Below, piece after piece: positions 23,901 through 38,147 of a stretch of DNA of 64,000 bases. A program made the translations under genes and the position numbers. The stretch comes from Trichoplax sp. H2. Lineage: Eukaryota > Placozoa > Uniplacotomia > Trichoplacea. The stretch is from positions 183,306-247,305 of the forward strand of contig NOWV01000112.1 of the NCBI GenBank assembly GCA_003344405.1. The letters are read 5' to 3'. The notes under the pieces are model-generated. The model was not told the DNA's origin. It was given only the letters and a program-made list of their open reading frames with translations, and did not search any database. Positions within the stretch are counted from its first letter, which is position 1; each line of letters opens with the position of its first letter.

Positions 23901-26900
23901 GCATTTTAATGCCTACATTCAAAAATATATCGTTTATTCAAATTTATTATAGTTTTTCAGATTAATCACCTAATCTTTATTGACCTTGTCACAGACACTG
24001 TGTAGTGGTTTTAGCTGATTACAATAATAACATGAAGTGCTATAGCTCTTGAAAGTAGAATAGTCTACTACGCTTAGCGAAGTAATTATATGATGACTAA
24101 AATGATGAAACAGTGCGCTTGTGCTATTCGTACTATATAGGTAAAGGACATAGATAACAGCCTCATAAGTGTTTTTATGTAATATATTTATGTAATCATT
24201 AATTTATATGGAATTGATGACGTCGCAGAAGTCGATTATCCTGTTCATTTTAAGCGTTTTTCAATTATTACTATGAGGGAAAGAAAAGTGTTTTCTTCTC
24301 CTTCTAGTAAGCTGTTATTAAATGATACTTTTAAGGTTATCAAACACGATGTTGGTCTTATTGTGTCGCTTTAAATAAGACAAGAATGAGAATAAGAAAT
24401 ATGAAATAAGAATTCGAGATTTGCTCACTTTTATTAACTTAAAGTTCGAGTTATTAGATTAGCATGCTTTATTCGTCATAGGCTCCTGTATCAATATGTA
24501 GGAAAGTTCAAAGATATAGATTTATATGTATGGTAGATATATACCACTTAGCACTACATGTTAAGGTGTATATGGCGTTTTACTCAATTCAAATTCAATC
24601 ACTACAGATGACAGAGACCAATGATAAAACTTTACTATATTTATATCCTCTTGTTTCATTAATCAAATCATGTTCTTATATTATAACTTTATGGCCACAG
24701 ATGCTCAACTGTAATTAAGCATTTAAAGATAGATTATTAGAGAGATTGCAAAGATAATGGTAGCAAATGGATCATGATGTAAGAATCATAAGGGCTGAAA
24801 TAAAAGGATAGTCAGAATTCGTGTAAGATATCTAAGCTAGTTACGCAGCATGTGTTCATACTATAATTTTATTTCTGTCTATTTATTAGACTATCATTAT
24901 AGTAATAAGATTTTTAAAGAGTAATTTGTCATGGTGATATTGATACTGATAATTAATTGCATCAGTCATTGGAGTGACTATCGTCAAACGTTCGCATAAA
25001 TATGGCTGCACTTTCACACAGAATATAGCTCATATAATTGTGTCATAGATCTCTTACTCTTGCTGGATATAAGAATGCTAACAATAATAAAGTACTAACT
25101 TATTAATCATTGGCAATCTTGAAATAAATTTTTATTATATTTTATAAACTATTTATAGTCGTAGACAGACGAAATATTAAGATACCAACCGCAACAGCAA
25201 GAAATTGAGGCAGCGAAATTTTTTCCTCTGTTAAAGCTTATTCTGTTTATACAGATAGCTTTTATAATTATAATTAAAGTTATCACAAATAAGTTACTGT
25301 AATTAAGCCTTGACCAACTTCCTATCTGATATCGATCTATAGTCACTTAGTCCCAAATACTTAGTATTAGAAACTCCATTACAGGCAAAAATAGCGCTCA
25401 TACTATCCTATTAACATACAGTACCTATGGCGTTTATAGTTCCACTGGTAGTTGCACTTGAAACTCAATAATTTTTAATAAATGCTGATAAAGCAAAATC
25501 TAGCTCGGCCTCATTTAGTGTTCAATAAAGTTTTAGTATATTTCTTGTTTCGACTGAAAGTAGGATAATCAACAAATAGGTTTAATTCCATAAGGTTAAT
25601 TTCGAAGAAGAATTATTAGGATTGCTTCAGATCAAATAGAAATTAGTTGCCTAATTTGATTAGGGTATAAAGTTTTAAAGGTTAAAGGATACTTTTAGCA
25701 CCCCTGGTATTCGATATCTTAACTCCCAGTACTTGAATTTAATATTTAATATTAACCATGTCGATTTATTTTACTTCATTCTAGCTTTAAGCTTATTATA
25801 TACTTTGATATCTTTATTGTATCTTCTATACTATTGGCACCATAGATGCTGTATAATATTATCTTCAATAATTATGTAGTCACTTGCGTTAGACTTTCAA
25901 AAATTTAAGATATTACATCCGGCTAGACATAAATTATGTATAGCTTCGATTCGGATCATTAGTTGAGTATAAGTGGTGGTTTTGTTCGCTCATTGCATTG
26001 CACATCTATGTCCTATTAATTAAATAAAATTGTTGAAAGTAAAATTGATAGGTTTGAAGTAGATGGATAAATTAAATATTTTGGCGAATTTTTAACTAAT
26101 AATTCACTTTTTTCCTATATCCTATCCAATTGGGTATACTAGTTGTTATTTACGTTTTACTTATTTATTTATCGACTTCATTTTACTTAATTCTACTTTG
26201 AAAATTGGACTGTTCCAGAAGTTGTGTTTAATTATTCTTTGATGTGTGGTATCGAGTAAGTTTACAATTTATTACATTCTCAGCTATTTCAGTACAATTC
26301 ACCTCGGCGTCCTTAAAATATTATTCGTACATTGTTGGGGATAAATGACTAAAAGCGAAGCATTTAATCCAATGGTCTACCGTTTTTTAATCAAGCCACT
26401 GTAATGCCGATGTAGTCTAGGAATAAGATGAAAGAGAAAACTATCAATTCAAGTATATTTATTGGTTTACAGTGAATAGAAACTGTCAAACTTTGAAAAA
26501 ATACGGTAATAAACAACGCAGATTACAACTACATATTTACCGTATTTGATAATTTTACATATTATCTCAGTAACTGTGTTTATGTAGGAATGGATACGTG
26601 CAGGAAGTTCACAGTATTCTAATTACAAATTCATAAGAGGGTTTGATGATAAAGAATTAATGTATGACCTTATGATCGTGTATGAAATACTCCTATAATT
26701 GGATTTATTTAGGCGTATATATATAATTTTAATATTGTAATTATGATATTAATTTAGCAGTAAGCAAGAAAATAGATTGTTCTAGTATGGTTTAATGCTT
26801 TAAATGCATTTAAAAAGTATTCCAGTAGATATTCTCTAATATCATTGGAATATCGAAATTTCGGTAGTAAATAGGTAAAATTATAGTTGAATGATGTTAA

Positions 26901-29900
26901 CATAGGCGAAAGGCGATAAATATGGTATACTATTATTGATAGCCGTAGATTTCCTTTACGGTGCTTTAAGATTGAATTATTGACGCGCAAATAAGCGAAT
27001 AGCACCGCTATTTCAACACTGGAAATGAAACGACCTAATTTTAGGTTTTCATACCATATCGAAATAAGCAGTTACAGTTAAGTAAAAATTTAACTAAAGC
27101 AAGTGTCTTAATCGTGTAAATAATTCGCCAATATTCCGTATGCGCTAATAAGAAAAAAATTAGTGTGACGGTCTAGTGACGAAATCTTCTCTTGTTTCAG
27201 ATAACAAAATCGAGGAGATCCTTACTGATAGGTATTTTTGGAAATTATCCTAGTTCATCTAAAATTATAACAACGAATAGCAATATACAATTCGGAAAGT
27301 TTTCGAGTATTTGTAAATAAATTTAAAAGCAAGAGAACAAGTATTTTACAACTTAAAATCCGCTAATAGAAACAGTAATATTTCGCGGAAAAGTAAATCT
27401 TAACCACCAGTGTTTACTGGCATATACTTTAGTTGAATGAAATTGAGCTGAAATAATAAATGAACTTAGGACTTGAAGCAATTCCTGTACAAGTTTTTAT
27501 TTCTTCCTTAATTGATAGAATATTCATTCCCAATATTCTCTATACTCTTACTACCATACATTTGTATACAGTATACGTAAAATAGCCAAGAGTTCAGCAT
27601 ATTTCTACTGCTTTTTAAATTAATCATAACTACCGTATTTCTGGGAATTATTTTTATTAGCTGTTAAGTCAACAGTTTTCGTTGGTCTGTTATGTGCTAA
27701 GCATATATACTGTATGGTATGATAGTAGCTAAAAATATCTTACAACTAGTAACGATAAAACTGAAAGTTTTAATATTTGATTCTTGACGAGTTCACCTTC
27801 CGCTTATATAGATGAATATCGCTAGTAGCAAAAGAAAAATTGCCAATTTTAAAGATAGATATAGCTTTACGGAGTAGAAGAAGCTATTAAAGTACGTAGA
27901 CAAAATTGGTTTATATACTATAACATTAGGGGATTTTGGATTAGCTACCTTCCATTTTAATATACATAACAATATAGAGTAAATTAAAATTTTACACGTG
28001 ATTAGCTACCAGGATATGTACATTGTACAAGAGGTTTATTTTCCCTGTATGACATGGCTTTTGGACTACCTATTTCCTATTAGCTTTTAACACTGTGGCT
28101 GTTTTTTGAGGATTCCAATAAATAAAAACAGAATATACAAAGCGGAAAGAGTATTAAAATCAACTTGAGGTCACTAGTCAAAGATCAGAGTGTCATTGGA
28201 TAGCAATGAAACCCATTCATTATATACGAGGTGCTCAAAATTTAAAGGAAGCCTTTTAAAATAAAGTAGTAGAAGAAGCCGTAACATAGGCATTCAAGAT
28301 ACTTTACTCCTATTGTTATATTATGACTTATGAAAATTACCTTTAACCCATATTGTTAAAAGCGGGTCTCAGCAAATCGGATAAATACTCACTACTGGAT
28401 TATAATTTGCTTTGATCTCAATGACACAATTTCAAGTTGTAGTTTACATTTTTACATATGATTTACCCACAACCAAATATGGTATCTAATTTTAATGATT
28501 TAGACTTCATTTATAATTTATAGTTATTTTTTTTTAATTCAATTTAACAGTCAATATCATCTTTGTTGATCAAGAATGGTACCATAGCGTTTTTACCCAA
28601 TCGATTTCGTATTCTGTATTTTATTTACTGGATTGATGATGTTTTTTTATTAATTGCTTATTATGCGATATTTTGATATGATGCCATAGGTCTCGTGCAA
28701 CGTAGTTAACAATATACTAACAACTAATGCAGAAGGTCAAACAAGTAATGACAGCCATTATTCAATTTTCATCATTTCTGTATATCCCCACCTCCCACTC
28801 CATAATTATAGATCATTTTTCTATTCCCCTTTGGAAAGTTCATGTATCATGCGATTGTTTTAAAATTCACTTTAATACTAAGATTTCGGCTATGACCATT
28901 AATTAGTATTCCTGCTAGGTAGGATTTATTATGCCATGCTATAATTAAATGATACCATTACAGTTAAATGGAATATTTTTATGTAGTGGTATTTTTTATT
29001 AAGAACAAATCCTTACGCACTAAACTTGCGAAATCATTTCTGTAGCGATTACTGTAGATCGCCTAGCAGCAACATTAAGTCAAGCTAATATAACTGCAGC
29101 TGAAATCATCTGCCATAAGACGGAGATATTTTAGGTGAAGGAATGAATTCAAATTGCTCAGGGTATACTTGCCATATTGCTACAGTATCTTAACGCTTGC
29201 TAATAATCTAATTAGGCAATGACCATGGTCTAGTGTACGGGTTGTTAGCTCTAGACAAAACTACTGTAATTAGCTGAAATCACTACACATGGGTACACTA
29301 GTCTACCATCCAATAATTCGTATCATCTCTAGTATCCAACCACCATAATAAGGACTTTCCTAATCAAAGCTACTACATTTACTGTAGCCACAGTATTTAG
29401 CACTTACACTCGCTCAACACCATTTTAAGGCTCCAGTTAATCTACAATCTCGCACATACAGCATCAACCTACACTTTCTACATATCACTTAGTGATTTCC
29501 TACAATTTCTTAAGCTATTTTGGGGTCTGCATTGCAGAGGATATAAATAAAAGCGATCCATTTATAACTATTTAACATCGGCCATTGACCAACGTCATGA
29601 CTGCAAGTGCTACGAGTAATATCGTTAATTTTGTATCATATTTACGAATTGAAATTTTAAAGCCCACTAGTCATTACAGCATCTAAAGGTGCTTTCAACG
29701 ATGCTATCAAATTGATGATTTAATACTATTTCGCCCTTAATTAATATTGCAAATTGTCGGCATTCATTTTGCGTCGTAAAGATTTGTGGTCTATAGTTTG
29801 GCTACCCAAACAGTACTACGTGTTAGTCAGTTCCTACATTTATCTGAGCGTCGTTTTGAACAGCCCTACTGGACTATACCAAATGTAGCATACATTACCA

Positions 29901-30064
29901 AGATGAGTTGAATGTATGGAAAGCTAACTTTGTGCAGAATTTTTGTCCTGTAATACCATACAAACTGCCTTATGTTAGCAGATCAGAGTTCTACACAGTG
30001 TCCATTCGCCGGTCACTCGACGTTACCACTGAAGCAGCAACGAACTTCGCAGTCTAGCGTAGGA

Positions 30065-30165
30065 TACAGCACGTGATCTCTATACGATTCTGTATGACGT
30101 ATTATGGTGATACGATACCCTCGATCGCCTCACTACTCATAGTCTGTTGGGCGCATGCGTGATGG
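30065..30165 (+). promoter_or_regulatory. Putative BRF1 promoter with E-box and NRF1-like site
   Basis: CACGTG lies at 30070-30075. The palindrome-like GCGCATGCGT lies at 30151-30160, close to the NRF1 consensus, within a locally GC-richer stretch ending about 140 bases before the BRF1 ATG. Such sites are common at promoters of housekeeping genes in animals. Function here is inferred from motif and position only. Confidence 0.35.
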
Positions 30166-30297
30166 CTTGTGGAGGTGGAAAAATGTTTAGTAGACTGTCT
30201 ATTTGTTTTCCATGAGAGGCTTTATTATTATTGTTGGATGGTAAAGGAAGAAGGAAATCATCTTGAAAGTAAAGGAGATATCTTCAAAGTAATCATC

Positions 30298-33200
30298 ATG
30301 CCGAGTTCTTGCCCTAAATGCGGTGGTACTGATATTGACTACGATCAAGCACGAGGAGATGCAGCTTGTACGTCGTGTGGTGCTGTTTTAGAGGATAGTA
30401 TTATCGTCTCGGAAATCAGCTTTAAGGAGAATGCTATGGGAGGTGCTAGTGTCATTGGACAGTATGTAGCTCCCGATGGTAAGTGCAATCAGTCATAGTC
30501 ATGACATGATTAGACGATCAATCGTTATTGATATCGTTAATCCCGACCATCAATTAGCTAGTTTACTTTAATATGTAATAACAACGTATAGAAATGCAAT
30601 AGCCAAAGTGATTAGTTATTGACTTGCACTTTTGATAAGGACAACGTATTGTTTCGTTGCAAAACAATCATGGAAACACGTTATATCGAAATGGTAGAAT
30701 TGTCTTTAAATACTATTTTAAAGCTATTCCAATGCATGATTGTAATAGGATGGATGAACTCCTCTATACTTGTAGCTGTCTATTATAGATAATATAATAA
30801 TGACCACTGTAGAAACAGGAATGATCAGGAGATACTATACTTTTATTCTCAACATGAGACTTAGCGCATTATAAGCTTTGCTTATGGCAGTACAAAATAT
30901 ACAGCGTAATGTCATTTCTGTGACAAGGTATGACAGGATGAATCAACCTTTTTGCTACATTTGTTGCTATTTTTACCCATAACTTGTATTTCTTATATTG
31001 TGATAGGTAAATCTCATGGATATGTTGACGGATTTCATGGTTTTAGCAAAGAATCGCGGGAAATAACGCTACAAAATGGTAAAACTATGTTTTTATTACA
31101 CTTGAAAATAGCATGTAAACACTGTATGCCATTACTGCGCCGTACGCAGTCCTAATAAGTGGCCGATAAGTTTATGCTGTAAAGTATTGCAAATATTTTT
31201 CGACGTTATTCTAGAGATGTAGCTAAGTGTAACGAATAGCCAGAATAATCATACTACCTTTGCGTACTGCTGTTTATAAATTAATGAATAGAGATAATGC
31301 TATCATTGAACTATAGGAAAGAAGAGATTGACTCAATTAGGGCAACAGCTAAAACTGAATCAGAATTGTATTGATATGGGTTATCGATTTTTTAAAATGG
31401 CTGTCAATAAGAGATTAACTAGGGGTAGAAAGACCTCTCATGTTGTTGCTGCTTGCTTATACATTGTATGTCGTGTAGAAGGTACTCCACGTATCCTTTG
31501 CCATGTTATCTTCCAGTACGATTTTCCTGAACGGAATCGATAATTATATTTTATTATATAATCTCTAGTGATTGATCTAATGAATTATCATCGTAATCTG
31601 TTGCTTATCAATTCGTGTTGTAAACTAGCAATATAACACTGAAACTGCGTTATTGCTTTCGAGTGTTATCTCCTTAACAGTATTATTAAAATGCATTTAG
31701 ACATGCTGCTCGATTTCAGCGATATCTTACAGGTAAAGTCGATACACAAATTACAAGGACTATTTGTTAGATAACTTAGTTAATGATTGCATATGTTATA
31801 AAGTATTAAAAATATTATAAAACTAGGACCTGTCTCTGGGATTATTTTAATAATGATCTTTATTATACGCTATTTGAACCTTGGTATCATTATTGGAATT
31901 AGGTTAATGTGTACGTGCTGGGTAAAACTTACTTAAGGATCACCGCAGCCTTATCCATCAATATTCCAGCTATTGGTAAGATTGCATATTTTAGCATAAA
32001 CAAATACTCTAAATTATGTCAGTGCAATAAGATGCGAGTAGGGTCAATTAGCATGATGGTTATTTATGTTGTTTTCTTTACCTTGATTATTAAGCAATTG
32101 CTGTTACTGTTGAATACGCGTATATCTATTTGCTATTCTCATATATTAGAAATATCACATTAGTTCATATTATTATACGACGTATGAAAGCTCATGACTA
32201 ATAGTTTCGATTTTGTGACCACAGACCCTTGTTTATACATTCATCGTTTTGCAAACAAACTGGAATTTGGCGATAAAACACACGATGTATGTATGATGGC
32301 GTTAAGATTAGTTGCTAGAATGAAACGTGATTGGATGCACCATGGTAGACGCCCATCGGGCTTATGCGGAGCTGGTAAGATATTTATAAACATAGTTTCT
32401 TTTTTACCTGCGAATGATTACTGATTCAAGATATCTTTGAATTGCGATTCCGCAAACATATGTATACTGGACAACATTAAGTGGATACAGTAGTAACTTT
32501 ACGTCTTTGGTATAATAGAATGGATGATGTTATAATAGTTGCTTTGAAAATATTGAACTACGTATATTAGCTACTTGGACTTATATTGTATCGTCAGGAC
32601 TCTAAAATGATCAACTTTATTATACTTATCAGGTCTTTTAGTTTCTGCACGACTTCATGGTTATAATCGTACGAAAAAGCAGATAATCCGTGTAGTTCGA
32701 GTTTGTGAAGCTACACTTAGAAAAAGGTGATAGCCTTCTTCCCAATCATGGGCCTGTAAATTGTTCGCATATAAAGTGAAAACACTATATTGAAAGTTTG
32801 CGTATCATTTGTGCAGAGATTAGTAACTTCTGTATTCGAATTTTTCTGTAGCTTTCGTGTTTAGAAGTAACTATGCGATTATATTAAGTACTTCGTACAC
32901 TTGCATTACAGACTTGGCGAGTTCGAAGAAACCCCATCGGCAAAGCTTACTATAGATGAATTTCAAAAGATAGATTTAGAAGAAGAGCAAGATCCTCCAT
33001 CATTTACGCAAAGTAGAAAGCGTGCTAAACAGTTTCAGGTATAGCTTTCTATTATTGCACCAAACACCTTGTTATGGCTAGAGCGTGGCTTAGGAAGTTA
33101 AGTGTTGTAATAACAGTGCTACTTTGTTGTTTTTTCTAGGAAGATCCAGTGATATCAACGGATTTAGCAGGTACTCCATGATATTATTTACTATTTGATT

Positions 33201-34763
33201 ATGCTAGAAATTTGAAGATATAAAATATGCGAATATAAATATGAACGTTAATTGTTTACAGGGGAAGTTCAAGCTATTCAAGAAGAGCTTGAGAAGGTGC
33301 TTGAAAAGAAGCGATTATTAGAAGGTTTGCAAATTTATATATTTGATATCATCGAATAACTATACTAATATTATCAAACCGATTGCCTTACTTTATTTGT
33401 AAAGATATAGAACAGTCCAACCAAGAAGAAGAAAAGAGGGATAATATACCTGTCTTAAATTCTACTAACAGTTATTGTACAAGGCTATCAGGCCCATTGC
33501 CAACCGTTGAAACAGTATGTGGCAGGACCCCATCTCTTGCTACACAAGAATTTAACGGTATGATACATCAAGATAATTTTTCTGTTGTCAAAAGAATCTA
33601 TAAATATGTTATTGCATATTTATAACACTGAAGTAAAATTAAATAGTATTTATTTCTAGATAAAGGCGTTGAGGAAGATCTTTCATATGTTGATGATGAT
33701 GAGATTAATGAGGTAAAATAAAAGTTGTATTAAAACATATTGGTCAAAACTTCCGATACACATTGTATTGTTAATTTAATATAATATTCTTATAAAATTC
33801 TTGTCATCAAAGTATTTGTTAGACGAAAAAGAAGTTGAAATTAAAACTAAAGTTTGGACTGAAGAAAATAAAGATTACCTAACTGCGCAATTAGGTTTGA
33901 ATGCTTGCATGGCTTTATCACCTTAGGTAGCATTATGAAACTTAACTATATTGCTATTATTTGTGCTAACCTTTATAACGTAGAAAAAGCAAGTCGAATT
34001 GATAAAGATTCTAATGATAAACCTGAATCCAAAAAGGTAATTTTAAAATACTCATCAATAACGTTAAGATGACTTATTGATTGCTCGTATTTGTAAATCA
34101 AGTTATGGAATCTAGTTTTTGACCTATTACTTATTATAAATGTGAAAATTTTTGTCCTTCAGAGAAAGAGAAAATATAAAAGAAATCAACTTATTTCACC
34201 AGCAAATTCGGTTGGAGAAGCAATTGAGAAAATGCTCGCCGAGAAAAAGATATCTAGTAAAATCAATTATGAAGTATTGAGGGACTTAACGGAAACTAAC
34301 GCTTGCACCACTAGCAGCGTGGAAAAGAATTCGAACTCGGCTAACACTTCGAAAGATACAGTCAACCAGAGGTATAGTAAAAGAAATAAAATTGATTGTT
34401 GCCTGACATTGTTTTTCTTATTTTCTATTTGTTTGTCTTCAGATCTACCTCTACTCCCGCATCATCTAGTAAGAAAATTTTAAAGGTAAGATCGTACTTA
34501 GTGAGATTGCTAATTGATGAAGACATTTCCTGTTAATTAATCGTAGAAATGGTGAGTTTCCTGAGGAGGTCTTCTTACGCATTTATATCTAGACAATACC
34601 TGAAGAAGTTTTGTCGAGCGATGTCACTGTAGAAACTGGACCGATTGCCTATGAAACTGGACCAATTGAATATGAAAGTGTACCTACAAATGATAATGAA
34701 GCAACATTAACAAATGAAATTCTATATGAGTCTAACTCTGATGATTCAGATTACAGTAGTTAA
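30298..34763 (+). CDS. BRF1: BRF1, TFIIIB subunit (TFIIB-related factor of RNA polymerase III), 17 exons
   Basis: A nuclear transcription factor that, within TFIIIB, recruits RNA polymerase III to tRNA and 5S genes. Exons: 30298-30478, 31007-31078, 31317-31490, 31701-31732, 31903-31975, 32225-32374, 32633-32726, 32912-33038, 33140-33170, 33262-33324, 33405-33557, 33660-33712, 33813-33894, 33984-34036, 34163-34371, 34443-34485, 34593-34763. All junctions are GT/AG and all phases join, giving 586 residues. The zinc ribbon uses Cys5, Cys8, Cys24 and Cys27. Two cyclin-like folds lie at about 85-259, with [20 protein letters not shown] typical of the family. The [14 protein letters not shown] segment follows. 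The conserved C-terminal BRF1 block ([18 protein letters not shown]) lies at about 463-481. An in-frame ATG at 30169 would add 43 unrelated residues, so I start four residues before the first zinc cysteine, as in relatives. The acidic tail is short. Confidence 0.95.
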
Positions 34764-36500
34764 CTAGCTGGTGTTTACGAATTTCGGGCAAGGTATTTTA
34801 TTTAACGTTGGTATTGTTTATTCTTGCCACCATTTTTTATCGTTCATTCGTACCTGTGTAGACAGTAATTGCAGAAAATTGCCAAGTTGGCTTACTGCTG
34901 TTAGTTATGGAATATAGCTGTATGAAGCCATCGACTTTTAAATATTAACGACGTTTATGGATGGGTATATCTGCCTTATAGAGTTATGGTCTACCTAGCA
35001 CCTTTATCTTCGTTTGATGAGGCTTCTATTGATATCCTGGTGCATCCGAAATATCGATACACGGCTCGGTCTATTTTATATTTTGTCTTTATTACTACTA
35101 ATTTTAATGAATGATTGTACAACGAAAATATTGCTCTTCCATAATGAAAAGAATGATAGTTAAAAAAAGTTTAATTTTATTAGCCGATTATATTTGTAAT
35201 GTATATTATTCATATTGCAAGTTATATAATGCATGTACATCGAGTACGATTTGTATGCAATTGTAACTTTTTTATATACTGATTCTCTTTAGTAATGATA
35301 AGAGATTTACCTGGGTCTATTTTTTTATTTTTGTACTATAGAGATATTGTATTAACTATTTTTAACAATTCAAAAGCAGCTTATATTGGAGATGTTTATT
35401 GGATATTAAACTTTAATGCCTATTTATTTCCTATTACTAAAATTATCACTTATGAGCAGTGCTGAATACGCTCGGTATTGTCTCATTAGTGAATTCTGTA
35501 TAGTATCATTGCACTAACATTCTCAAGTACTTAAAATCTATCTTGAATATTACTGAATGTTCGATATCCTTTCTGATAATACCGATCATTGAGCGAAATT
35601 ATTGGTATTTATGTCAAATTTGCCCTTGAAGTTGTTATTGATATGATTAAACTGGAAAATAAAGATCTTTCATAGAGAAGCTAGTTAAGAACGGAATGTT
35701 CCTTCTAATGGTCATGTTATGTTTTCAGTTAAAGAATACAGTTGAAGTAAAGATGGGTCGAGAAAGTCCAATTAATATTATTTATAGTATTTGCTTATTA
35801 TTATAAAATTATATATATATGTTTGAGTAAATACGCAAATTGTACTGCACAAATCACACGCCAATAATATACAGCAATTAATTAAGCTGTAGCTTTATTT
35901 TACGTCCGGTTTGAAATAGCACTATAGCATTTCAACTGCAGTATATGTAAGCGTTTTATTGTAGCATACTTATGAAGGTAAAATTGCATTAAATTATATC
36001 CGATATTTTTTTATTCACGATGCCTGTATCTAAATACAGGCCATGTCTTTCTTATCCATATAGACAACCAGGGTTTCTTACGGCAGATGGATTCATTCAT
36101 ACTTAGATGGTATAGTAGTATACCGGCTTATTTACTGAACAGTATATCAATACGTATACGAGTAAACAAGTAATTTCTAGTTATTTTTAACGAATTGGCC
36201 ACCAGCAGTGGATGTTTTCTGTCATGCAGGGCGTATATTTATATAATTAATCATTCATCAATTCTCCGTTGTAGTACATACGTTAAAAATACGTTAAAAA
36301 TATTTTTGATTCGTTGGTTATTACCTTCAAAAGATACAGTAAACATTAGCTAGATTCGGCTTAGAAACCACATTAAATGGGAATTAGTTGTCCATGATCC
36401 ATTTTTGTCACTGTTTTCATTTTGATTTGATCAAATTTACTTATACTTTGTGAAATCAATAATGCTTAGATTTGAGTTAATCGAATGAACATAGCCAGTA

Positions 36501-36514
36501 GTACAGTACTGTAC
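36501..36514. repeat. Perfect 14-bp palindrome GTACAGTACTGTAC
   Basis: Longest clear example of the TACAGTACTGTA family in this region. A related 12-bp palindrome TACAGTACTGTA lies near 38358-38369, and CTATACATGTATAG lies near 37530. A second palindrome, CGTACGTACG, follows within 30 bases. Confidence 0.6.
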
Positions 36515-37973
36515 AGTTTAATTGCTATACAATCGTACGTACGAGTTGTTATGCCAGTATTGTAATTCGTATATGCATGCAATGATCAGTGAAGGCCTAA
36601 ATCTTTACTAATTTCTTTATCGTTGGTAACATTACCCGTTGGAATCTATTTCGATGCATCGTATACGGCTGGAAAAGTTTGATAAATCCATTCAAGCCTT
36701 GCCATCTTGTATTTTAGGCTACTACTGTGTTACTATATTACTACTGACACCTTAAAACGAAACGCAATGCATTCCTAAATGTGCATGTTATTTTCAATGT
36801 TATAATGTAGATGGCATCAGCTATTTGCTTGCATAAGCGTATTTAGTTTGTTCGACAAATTTAGCTGATAGTGATCAATGTTTTCGCGTCCTGTGTAGAT
36901 TTTATCCTTCGCTTATACTATACTCCTAACTGTACCGTAGGATAAAATAACAAAATTCAATAATGACGATACCGCCCCACACTCCACTCTCGGCATCCCA
37001 GCGATGCCACCTGCAGTCGTGTGTACAACACTGTAAATAGTAAAGTGAGTCTGCTGTAAACTAGCAAGTATCACACTAAACTTTGTAATTCTGATAGGCA
37101 AGCTCTATTCAGACTGCATACCAATGATGCCATGACCAGATTGAACGATATTAATTAGCTATCGCTGCTGTTGTTAATTAACTATCTGATCTATTAATCA
37201 TTGCAAGATGATGAAAAAGGTCGGGATGCTGGAATGACAAGCAATTATAGAGCTGGTTACTAATGGGCCTGATGGAATTCCGCTGAGGGTCCAATTTATA
37301 ATCATTCATACGCCTTCCAGTATTGTGAAGATACTGCCTATTGTATTGATTTAACTCATGGAAACCAATCTTGTCAAGACGCTAAATTAGTCCTGTTTTC
37401 ACTCCTGTACCACGTTGGAAAACTTTACTCTACTTTTAATTTCGGAGCAGACTGGAAAATGCTATGCATACTTTTAAGTATGCATGTGTCCGCTATGTAC
37501 TCTTGTACAGTGTCCATATTCAACTGTACTATACATGTATAGTTGACAACGACGGAATGACTACTGTATTATATACTCCGTGGATAGTGGATAGTGGATA
37601 CGATAACGATGTCAGTGCCTCATTTTCACATGCTGATAATTCAGAATTTTATCAAGGGAGTGACACAGAGAGATCTGCATGTTAATGACTGCCTACTAGC
37701 AGAGCAAGTGGAGTCATTTGTACTCATTTTCTACCAAAAATCTACTGTAGCAGGATTCTTGAATGGGATGAATGGAAGGCTATTAAGTTAACCATGACGC
37801 AACTTTTCATCTTGTCGATCAATGAATCTTATTGTTTACTAAATTGATTAGCATCAGGATTTAATCCAAAGGAGGTGATAACATAATGAATGATCATCAA
37901 TTAGAGCGTAATTAAAAATGTCGCTTTGATTTAAAAGTGCAGACTACTTTAGTGATGAATACAAGATGTTCAT

Positions 37974-37990
37974 CATGGTAAAATACCATG
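37974..37990. other. Perfect hairpin CATGGTA-AAA-TACCATG
   Basis: Seven-base stem with a three-base loop, flanked by further partial inverted repeats (gttcatcatg upstream, catgatgatcatgaac downstream). No role is known. Confidence 0.5.
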
Positions 37991-38117
37991 CAGCAAAGGA
38001 CATGATGATCATGAACGATGGCCATCCAAGGAATCATCGCGTTAACGAAGCAACCATGACTATTTGGGACCGTATCGGCTCACTTACTTGACAACGTTGT
38101 ATTACTATATACTGCGC

Positions 38118-38147
38118 CATGGACTACCAACGAAGTAGTAGTCCATG
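38118..38147. other. Perfect 10-bp inverted repeat with 10-base loop
   Basis: CATGGACTAC (38118-38127) pairs with GTAGTCCATG (38138-38147) around a ten-base loop. It is not near any recognised gene end. It could be the remnant of a small inverted-repeat element, since the same interval holds several hairpins. Confidence 0.55.

Larger units (their letters stand above)
21395..30297. other. Long gene-poor region upstream of BRF1
   Basis: The first 2.5 kb are duplicated non-coding DNA. From about 23900 to 29000 I see no recognisable exon. Open frames at 25149-25346 and 26754-27005 (both minus) show no domain. A splice-site-bounded 31-base candidate at 27201-27231 (+) is only a suggestion. From about 29000 the base composition becomes slightly richer in GC toward the BRF1 promoter. 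A 33-codon frame near 29005-29140 (+) is not identifiable. Confidence 0.5.

Noticed and set aside
30169-30297. Upstream in-frame start for BRF1
   Set aside because: The 43 extra residues do not resemble BRF1, whose zinc ribbon normally starts within a few residues of Met1. The stretch is more likely 5' leader.
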